DNA of 64,000 nucleotides from Azospirillum oryzae. GTDB lineage: Bacteria; Pseudomonadota; Alphaproteobacteria; Azospirillales; Azospirillaceae. This document shows, piece after piece, positions 56,389 through 64,000 of the stretch (positions within the stretch are counted from its first letter, which is position 1; each line of letters starts with the position of its first letter). Position numbers and translations under genes: made by a program. Under the pieces are notes generated by a model. It saw only the letters and a list, made by a program, of their open reading frames with translations. It was not told where the DNA came from and made no database searches. The stretch covers positions 124,001-188,000 of the forward strand of contig NZ_VTTM01000002.1 of assembly GCF_008364795.1 (NCBI RefSeq), written 5' to 3'.

Positions 56389-57060
56389 ATGGCCGCGTTC
56401 GATAGCTACAGTGTCGCGCCTTTCAAGCAGCGCCTGCCGATCCAGCGGCTGTTTCCCAGCGACCACGAGGTGAACAGCGGGATCTGTTTCGGCCTCAGCC
56501 TGGAATGGATTTCGCGCCACCGGTCGCACAAGGGGGAGACGTCGAAGGCGCGCATCGCCTACATCGACCGCGACAGCACGATCCTGCATGCCAGCATCAA
56601 GCAGCGCCTCTACGGCGCGGAATTGAGCGCCGACCTGGACCTGTCGTCCGAACAGCTCGGTTCACGCAATCAGGCGATGGCGCTGGCGGGATTCAAGATC
56701 GCGGCGACGAAGACGCAGTGGGTGAGCGCGACCGACCCGGAAAGCGTCAAGGACCTGCTGAAGGCGATCACCACCGCCACCGCCAGCCCCCACACCTATC
56801 ACGTCGTCACCATGATCTTCGAACAGCGGGGGATGGCGCACGCGACCTGCTGCTACAAGTCCGGCGGCAAGGCCTTCGGCTTGGGATCGCACCTCTATTT
56901 CTTCGATCCCAACTTCGGCGAATACAAGGCGTCCAGCGGCAGTGTCGGCGATCTGTTCGCCGGACTGGTCGACCGATACCGCAACTTCGTGAAGCGGGAC
57001 GGGTCGACCGTCGACTATAAGGTCAAGGAGTTCGTGGTGCAGAGCATCTCGTTCAACTGA
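56389..57060 (+). CDS. YopT-type (peptidase C58) cysteine protease-like protein
   Basis: The 223-aa product shows the C58 pattern: Cys33 in GICFGLSLEWI, His151 in GMAHATCCYK and Asp173 in FFDPNFGEYK, the expected order Cys-His-Asp with the typical F-D-P-N-x-G-E motif. C58 includes Yersinia YopT and the plant-pathogen effector AvrPphB, type III effectors, and also uncharacterised bacterial proteins. There is no signal peptide. The start at 56389 is chosen for a GGGGAA just upstream; 56377 is possible. It converges with the lipase gene 18 bp away. Export and target are unknown. Confidence 0.72.
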   Translation: MAAFDSYSVAPFKQRLPIQRLFPSDHEVNSGICFGLSLEWISRHRSHKGETSKARIAYIDRDSTILHASIKQRLYGAELSADLDLSSEQLGSRNQAMALAGFKIAATKTQWVSATDPESVKDLLKAITTATASPHTYHVVTMIFEQRGMAHATCCYKSGGKAFGLGSHLYFFDPNFGEYKASSGSVGDLFAGLVDRYRNFVKRDGSTVDYKVKEFVVQSISFN

Positions 57061-57078
57061 TCCGGCAGCCGGCCGGCA

Positions 57079-57804
57079 TCAGCCGACCAGACTGAAGAAG
57101 GGCATCGAGGCGTATTTGCTGGACTTGATGTTGGCGACGACCTTGTCCTGCGAATGGCCGCCGGTCGCCAGGGTGGCCGGCAGCTTGATCACCTTGCCAA
57201 CCGCCTTCGACGATTTGCTGATCGGGTCCCATTGCAGGTTGAAGTTGATGATCTGCTTTTCGATGGACGCCAGATCCTCGGTGGGCACCCGGACATAGGG
57301 GCCGTGGATGATGCCGCCGCGCACCATCTTCGACACCGTCGGTGCATTGAAGGCGCAGCAGGGCAGCGCGGTCTCGACCGCGACGATGGTGGCGATGGCG
57401 CCGCCCAGCGAATGGCCGCACAGGATCGGACGGGCGGCGCCCAGCAGCATCTTCGCCTGTTCCAGCAGAAGATGGGCGGCACGGATGCCGGCGGGCAGGC
57501 TTTCGATGGTGTAGAGCGCGATGTCCGTCTTCAGGTTCTTGGTGCCGGCCATCTGGCCCGACGTGCTGCTGCCGACCGCCGTGCCGCGATAGGCGATGAT
57601 GTATTGGTCGGAGTGCTTTTCCTGATAGACGGCGCCAAAGAAGCCGACGTCGATATCTTCGTGGGTGAAGATCACCTGGAAGCCGGGCGGCGACCGCCGC
57701 GCCCCTTCCGCCTTGTTGAAGGCTGCCGCATCGTTGCCGCGGCCCTTCTGGAAATTGTAGACGGTGTTCGCGGCAACGGCCAGATCGAGAATATTGACCG
57801 GCAT
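57079..57804 (-). CDS. class 3 lipase family protein
   Basis: The 241-aa product has IIAYRGTAVGSSTSGQMAG (oxyanion region) and the nucleophile elbow LCGHSLGGAIATI with Ser132, followed by ALPCCAFNAPTV and a late His in ATGGHSQDK. This is the lipase_3 family (alpha/beta hydrolase). There is no signal peptide, so it is cytoplasmic or delivered by a dedicated system. The start at 57804 matches the fold; frame upstream is non-coding. It converges on the YopT-like gene. Confidence 0.82.
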   Translation of the reverse strand: MPVNILDLAVAANTVYNFQKGRGNDAAAFNKAEGARRSPPGFQVIFTHEDIDVGFFGAVYQEKHSDQYIIAYRGTAVGSSTSGQMAGTKNLKTDIALYTIESLPAGIRAAHLLLEQAKMLLGAARPILCGHSLGGAIATIVAVETALPCCAFNAPTVSKMVRGGIIHGPYVRVPTEDLASIEKQIINFNLQWDPISKSSKAVGKVIKLPATLATGGHSQDKVVANIKSSKYASMPFFSLVG

Positions 57805-57941
57805 GATGGCGCCCTTCGTCGTAAACGGGAAGCCGAGACAATACCGGCACGCAAGGGCTGTCAACGAACCGGGGCGATTGTTATCGGGATTTGTGCTTTT
57901 GTTTTGGTTGTATTCGCCGTTCCGGTCGCGGCGGCAAAAGA

Positions 57942-57965
57942 AAAGGGCGCCTCGCGGCGCCCTTT
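57942..57965 (-). terminator. terminator of the suc gene cluster
   Basis: AAAGGGCGCC (57942-57951) pairs exactly with 57956-57965 around TCGC. Read leftward it follows the sucB stop and is trailed by TCTTTTG. Confidence 0.88.
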
Positions 57966-58061
57966 CAGGTCTCTTCAAACTCCTGGGCCCATGGGCCCTT
58001 GGCGGGTGGGTCAAGGGAGGGCGGGTGCCCTTCCTTGCCTCGTTGAACCCGTTCTTCCAGA

Positions 58062-59318
<1,257 letters not shown>

Positions 59319-59358
59319 TCTTTATCCTCGTTCGTCTTCTTGTTCGCTTGGGTGATGG

Positions 59359-62310
59359 TCAGCGGACCGTCAGGGCTTCGTCCAGAAGCTTGGCCTGCTC
59401 CTGGTTGTGACGCTTCAGCAGGCCGGTCGCCGGCGAGGCGGTCGCCGGGCGGCCGACGTAGGACGGGCGGCCGGCCTTGTGGCCGACGTCCTTCAGCACG
59501 CCTTCCAGGCGGCGGTCGGCGAAGAACCAGGCGCCCTGGTTCTCCGGCTCTTCCTGGCACCAGACCAGCTCGGCGTTCGGATACTTGGCGAACTCGGCCG
59601 CCAGAGCATCCTTCGGGAACGGGTAGAGCTGTTCCAGGCGCAGGATGACCACGTCCTTGATTCCGCGGCTCATGCGCTCCTGCAGCAGGTCGTAATAGAC
59701 CTTGCCGGAGCAGACGACGATGCGGCGGATCTTGTCGTTGGCGGCCAGATCGTTGGCGGTCTCGCCCAGCACGCGGTGGAAGCTGCTGCCCGGACCCATC
59801 TCCGACAGGTCGGAGATGCACAGCTTGTGGCGCAGCAGCGACTTCGGCGTGAACAGGACCAGCGGCTTGCGGAAGCTGCGGCGGATCTGACGGCGGAAGA
59901 CGTGGAACAGGTTGGCCGGCGTCGTCACGTTGCAGATCTGCCAGTTGTCCTCGGCGCACATCTGCAGGAAGCGTTCCGGACGGGCGGACGAGTGTTCCGG
60001 ACCCTGGCCCTCGTAGCCGTGCGGCAGCAGCATCACCAGGCCGGACATGCGCAGCCACTTGGACTCGCCCGACGAGATGAACTGGTCGATGATGGTCTGG
60101 GCGGTGTTGGCGAAATCGCCGAACTGCGCCTCCCACAGGACCAGATTGTGCGGCTCGGCCAGCGAATAGCCGTATTCGTAACCGACGACGGCGGCTTCCG
60201 ACAGCGGGCTGTCATGGACCTCGAAGGTCGCCTGATCCGGGCTGACGTGGCAGAGCGGGATGTACTTCTCTTCGGTGTTCTGGTCGTACATCACCGCATG
60301 GCGGTGCGAGAAGGTGCCGCGGCCGGAATCCTGGCCCGACAGGCGGACGCCGGTGCCCTCGGCCACCAGCGTGGCGTAGGCCAGAGCCTCGGCGGTCGCC
60401 CAGTCGATGCCTTCGCCCGACTCCAGCGTCTTCTTCTTGGCTTCCAGCTGGCGCGCGATCTTGGAGTTGATCGCGAAGTCCTTCGGATACTCGCAGAGCT
60501 TGAAGCCGATCTGCTTCAGGTTGTCGATGTCCACGCCGGTCTCGCCGCGGTGGGCGGTGTTGGCGCCCTGCGCCTGCAGGCCGGCCCACTTGCCTTCCAG
60601 CCAGTCGGCCTTGTTCGGCTTGTAGGTGCTGGACGCCTCGAACTCACCCTCCAGCTTCTTCATGAAGTCCTGGGTGATCTGGTCGCCCTCGGCCTGGGTG
60701 ATCACGTTCTCCTCGACCAGCTGCTTGGCGTACAGCTCGCGCGTGGTCGCGTGGGCGCGGATCTTCTTGTACATCAGCGGCTGGGTGAAGCCCGGCTCGT
60801 CGCCCTCGTTGTGACCGTGGCGGCGGTAGCAGACCATGTCGATCACGACGTCCCGCTTGAACTTCTGGCGGAACTCGATGGCGATGCGGCTGACATGGAC
60901 GACGGCTTCGGGATCGTCGCCGTTCACGTGGAAGATCGGCGCCTGCACCATCTTGGCCATGTCGGAGCAGTACACGCCCGACCGCGAATAGGTCGGGTTG
61001 GTGGTGAAGCCGATCTGGTTGTTGATGATGAAGTGCATGGTGCCGCCGGTGCGGTAGCCGCGCAGTTCCGACAGGCCCAGCGTCTCGGCCACGATGCCCT
61101 GGCCGGCGAAGGCGGCGTCGCCATGGATCAGCACGCCCATCACCTGCTCGCGCTCCAGGTCGCGGCGCTGCTGCTGCTTGGCGCGCACCTTGCCGAGCAC
61201 GACCGGGTTGACCCATTCCAGGTGGGACGGGTTGGCGGTCAGCGACAGGTGGACGATGTTGCCGTTGAAGTCGCGGTCCGACGAGGTGCCGAGATGGTAC
61301 TTCACGTCGCCCGAACCCTGCACGTCCTGCGGGCTCGACGGGTTGCCCTGGAACTCCGAGAAGACGGCGGAGAAGGGCTTGCCCATGAAGTTGGTCAGCA
61401 CGTTCAGACGGCCGCGGTGGGCCATGCCGACGACGACCTCTTTCAGGCCGAGCTGGCCGCCGCGCTTCAGGATCTGCTCCAGCGCGGGGATCATCGACTC
61501 GCCGCCCTCAAGGCCGAAGCGCTTGGTGCCGGTGTATTTCAGCTGCAGGAACTTCTCGAAGCCCTCGGCCGCGGTCAGACGCTCCAGGATGGCGCGCTTG
61601 CCGTTCACCGTGAAGTCGGTGTGGTTGCGGCCGCCCTCGATGCGCTCCTGGATCCAGGCCTTCTCTTCCGGGTCCTGGATGTGCATGAACTCGACGCCGA
61701 TCGTCCCGCAATAGGTCTTGTGCAGGATCTCGAGGATCTGGCGCAGCGTCGCCGTTTCCAGGCCGAGCGAGTAGTTCAGGAAGATCGGACGGTCGAGGTC
61801 GTCCGGGCCGAAGCCGTAGGTTGCCGGATCCAGTTCCGGGTGCGGCTCGCGCTTTTCCAGGCCCAGCGGGTCGAAATGCGCGTTCATGTGGCCGCGGACG
61901 CGGAAGACGCGGATCAGCATCAGGGCGCGGATGCTGTCCAGCGTGGCGGCGCGCAGCTGCTGCGGGCTGATGCCGCCATAGACCTGCTGCGCGTGGGCCA
62001 GCATGGCGCCGTTGCCCGGACCGTTCATCGCGGCGGCGGCACCGTTGGCGGCACCGTTGGGGGCGCCAACGATGAAGCTCTCGGCGACCTGATCGCGCTT
62101 GGCCTTGGGGTCTTCCAGATCGGACACGGTCCAGGACGCGCCGCGCAGCTCGTCCAGGACGGCGCGCGAATCCTCGTCCAGATCCTGGAAGAAGCTGTTC
62201 CAGCTGGGGTCGACGGCGGCCGGGTTGGACAGGTAGCTGGCGTAGAGTTCGGCGACGTAACCGGCGTTCGAGCCGAAGAGGAACGAGGTCTGTTCCAGAT
62301 TTGCCGACAT
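59359..62310 (-). CDS. sucA: 2-oxoglutarate dehydrogenase E1 component
   Basis: The 983-aa thiamine-diphosphate enzyme starts MSANLEQTSFLFGSNAGYVA with a GAGGTG site before it. Family marks: GMAHRGRLNVLTNFMGKPF, GSGDVKYHLGTSSDRDF, HGDAAFAGQGIVAETLGLSE, YRRHGHNEGDEPGFTQPLMY and GQDSGRGTFSHRHAV. It decarboxylates 2-oxoglutarate and passes succinyl to the E2 lipoyl arm. A 306-bp gap with structured sequence separates it from sucD. Confidence 0.98.
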   Translation of the reverse strand: MSANLEQTSFLFGSNAGYVAELYASYLSNPAAVDPSWNSFFQDLDEDSRAVLDELRGASWTVSDLEDPKAKRDQVAESFIVGAPNGAANGAAAAMNGPGNGAMLAHAQQVYGGISPQQLRAATLDSIRALMLIRVFRVRGHMNAHFDPLGLEKREPHPELDPATYGFGPDDLDRPIFLNYSLGLETATLRQILEILHKTYCGTIGVEFMHIQDPEEKAWIQERIEGGRNHTDFTVNGKRAILERLTAAEGFEKFLQLKYTGTKRFGLEGGESMIPALEQILKRGGQLGLKEVVVGMAHRGRLNVLTNFMGKPFSAVFSEFQGNPSSPQDVQGSGDVKYHLGTSSDRDFNGNIVHLSLTANPSHLEWVNPVVLGKVRAKQQQRRDLEREQVMGVLIHGDAAFAGQGIVAETLGLSELRGYRTGGTMHFIINNQIGFTTNPTYSRSGVYCSDMAKMVQAPIFHVNGDDPEAVVHVSRIAIEFRQKFKRDVVIDMVCYRRHGHNEGDEPGFTQPLMYKKIRAHATTRELYAKQLVEENVITQAEGDQITQDFMKKLEGEFEASSTYKPNKADWLEGKWAGLQAQGANTAHRGETGVDIDNLKQIGFKLCEYPKDFAINSKIARQLEAKKKTLESGEGIDWATAEALAYATLVAEGTGVRLSGQDSGRGTFSHRHAVMYDQNTEEKYIPLCHVSPDQATFEVHDSPLSEAAVVGYEYGYSLAEPHNLVLWEAQFGDFANTAQTIIDQFISSGESKWLRMSGLVMLLPHGYEGQGPEHSSARPERFLQMCAEDNWQICNVTTPANLFHVFRRQIRRSFRKPLVLFTPKSLLRHKLCISDLSEMGPGSSFHRVLGETANDLAANDKIRRIVVCSGKVYYDLLQERMSRGIKDVVILRLEQLYPFPKDALAAEFAKYPNAELVWCQEEPENQGAWFFADRRLEGVLKDVGHKAGRPSYVGRPATASPATGLLKRHNQEQAKLLDEALTVR

Positions 62311-62616
62311 GGTTTCACCTCGGGCCGTAAGCCCGATTCCCTGTGGGAGATGATCGCGAGTGATGAAGGAGGCGGGGGATCGTTGGATACCCATATGCGA
62401 GAACCGGCGAAAACAGCCGGTGGGGTGCGGGCTGGGATGCGAGAAGCACCGCCGACGCTTGCATATGGGTTCCCAGGACCATCCGTCCAAGAGGAGACCC
62501 CGAAGGGGCGGCGGGCGGGGCACCACAGCGTCCCGCCCGCCATCCTCTTCCGAGTCCGTCCCTTTTCAAAGGCGGGAGGCCGTGGGCGTCACCCTTGAGG
62601 CGACGCCCGCAGACCA
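62311..62616. other. sucD-sucA intergenic region with inverted repeats
   Basis: This 306-bp stretch has no gene. A perfect 10-bp inverted repeat (ACCCATATGC at 62389-62398 and GCATATGGGT at 62461-62470) encloses 62 bases that can themselves fold. A second hairpin (62582-62590 with 62602-62610) lies a few bases beyond the sucD stop and has no T run, so it may slow or process the transcript rather than end it. Confidence 0.65.
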
Positions 62617-63492
62617 TCAGCCCTTGAATACCTTCAGCATGGTGGAGCCCAGGCTGGCGGGGCTGTCGGCGACGGCGATGCCGACCGACTTCATGAAGTC
62701 GATCTTGAAGTCGGCGGTGTCGTTGCCGCCGGAGATCACCGCACCGGCATGGCCCATGCGGCGTCCCGGAGGAGCCGTGCGGCCGGCGATGAAGCCGACG
62801 ACCGGCTTCTTGGTGCCCGAGGCCTTGATGAACTCGGCGCCGCGGACTTCGGCGTCGCCGCCGATCTCGCCGATCATGATGATGCCCTCGGTCTCCGGGT
62901 CCTTCACGAACAGTTCCAGGCTGTCGACGAAGTTGGTGCCGTTGACCGGGTCGCCGCCGATGCCGATGCAGGTGGTCTGACCCAGGCCGGCCGCCGTGGT
63001 CTGCGCGACGGCCTCATAGGTCAGCGTGCCGGAGCGCGAGACGATGCCGATCTTGCCACGCTTGTGGATGTGGCCCGGCATGATGCCGATCTTGCACTCG
63101 TCCGGCGTGATGATGCCGGGGCAGTTCGGGCCGATCAGGCGGGTCTTGGAGCCGTCCAGGGCGCGCTTGACGCGGACCATGTCCAGCACCGGGATGCCTT
63201 CGGTGATGCAGACCACCAGCGGGATCTCGGCGTCGATGGCTTCCAGGATCGCGTCCGCGGCGAAGGGCGGCGGCACGTAGATCACCGAGGCGTTGGCGCC
63301 GGTCTTCTCGACCGCTTCCGACACGGTGTCGAAGATCGGCAGGTCGAGGTGCTTGGCCCCGCCCTTACCGGGCGTGACGCCGCCGACCATCTTGGTGCCG
63401 TAGGCGATGGCCTGTTCGGAGTGGAAGGTGCCCTGGGCTCCGGTGAAGCCCTGGCAGATCACCTTCGTGTTCTTATCGACGAGAACAGCCAT
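62617..63492 (-). CDS. sucD: succinyl-CoA synthetase alpha subunit
   Basis: The 291-aa product has the CoA-binding Rossmann fold ([20 protein letters not shown]), [20 protein letters not shown] and the phosphohistidine loop [10 protein letters not shown] with His248. With the beta subunit it makes ATP or GTP from succinyl-CoA. It starts one base after the sucC stop, so the two are coupled. Confidence 0.97.
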   Translation of the reverse strand: MAVLVDKNTKVICQGFTGAQGTFHSEQAIAYGTKMVGGVTPGKGGAKHLDLPIFDTVSEAVEKTGANASVIYVPPPFAADAILEAIDAEIPLVVCITEGIPVLDMVRVKRALDGSKTRLIGPNCPGIITPDECKIGIMPGHIHKRGKIGIVSRSGTLTYEAVAQTTAAGLGQTTCIGIGGDPVNGTNFVDSLELFVKDPETEGIIMIGEIGGDAEVRGAEFIKASGTKKPVVGFIAGRTAPPGRRMGHAGAVISGGNDTADFKIDFMKSVGIAVADSPASLGSTMLKVFKG

Positions 63493-63493
63493 G

Positions 63494-64000
<507 letters not shown>

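Noticed and set aside
59407..62598. 1063-residue open frame antisense to sucA
   Set aside because: Shadow of sucA; the sense protein has every expected motif.

Overview
The window is a stretch of high-GC alphaproteobacterial chromosome, most likely Azospirillum or a close relative in the Rhodospirillales. This is inferred from gene content and order, not from a database search: napEDABC, a cobalamin-dependent ribonucleotide reductase, pyruvate phosphate dikinase, sucCDAB, the TIGR02300-aroA-cmk-rpsA neighbourhood, several proteins that look like the PAS_5 family, and a small RNA carrying the alphaproteobacterial alpha-r8 signature. Most of the sequence is densely coded housekeeping DNA. The long open frames antisense to carB, napA, hrpB and sucA are GC-rich shadows and are not annotated.

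Layout. 0-7.2 kb: 5' part of a ChrA-type transporter, a secreted dienelactone-hydrolase-like protein, greA and carB, a Cys-rich/PAS-type protein and a small membrane protein. 7.2-11.6 kb: periplasmic nitrate reductase operon napEDABC, read leftward from a promoter with a perfect FNR-type box. 11.7-14.7 kb: MgtC-like protein and a 7TM sensor histidine kinase. 14.7-18.3 kb: a tightly packed leftward operon (PAS_5 protein, FtsK-type translocase without membrane segments, DinB-like protein, PPOX-type flavoprotein). 18.5-24.3 kb: msrA, a small protein joining a sigma-70 region 1.1-like domain to a C-terminal membrane anchor, a SpoU methyltransferase, a DedA/YqaA protein, a one-domain ModE regulator, glk and otsA. 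24.6-27.4 kb: MmgR/alpha-r8-like sRNA, N-formylglutamate amidohydrolase, tRNA-Val(GAC), a PheC-like protein, tRNA-Ala(GGC). 27.6-33.2 kb: TIGR02300 protein, aroA, cmk, rpsA, a PRC-barrel protein. 33.9-43.3 kb: nrdJ, a PAS-GAF-GGDEF-EAL protein, ppdK.

43.3-48.4 kb is the accessory part. A HigBA-like toxin-antitoxin pair lies between the real ppdK 3' end and a second copy of about 260 bp of that same 3' end, including its terminator. It is followed by a ParDE-like pair with a 57-codon antitoxin, and then by a markedly AT-rich two-gene unit: an Xre-ImmA/IrrE metallopeptidase-type regulator and an unrecognised 232-aa partner. An HVO_A0114-like DNA-binding protein closes the block. The unit with the unknown partner is the best candidate for an uncharacterised toxin-antitoxin or phage-defence system.

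48.4-64 kb: hrpB, a rubrerythrin-like protein, several small or unrecognised genes, a formyl-CoA transferase, a PAS protein, a YopT-like (C58) cysteine protease convergent with a class 3 lipase, and the TCA-cycle genes sucC (partial), sucD, sucA and sucB, read leftward to a strong terminator.

Regulation visible in the sequence: an FNR-type promoter for nap, a sigma-70-type promoter for tRNA-Val and another for the sRNA, a weak NrdR-like site before nrdJ, many intrinsic terminators, and several families of intergenic palindromes.
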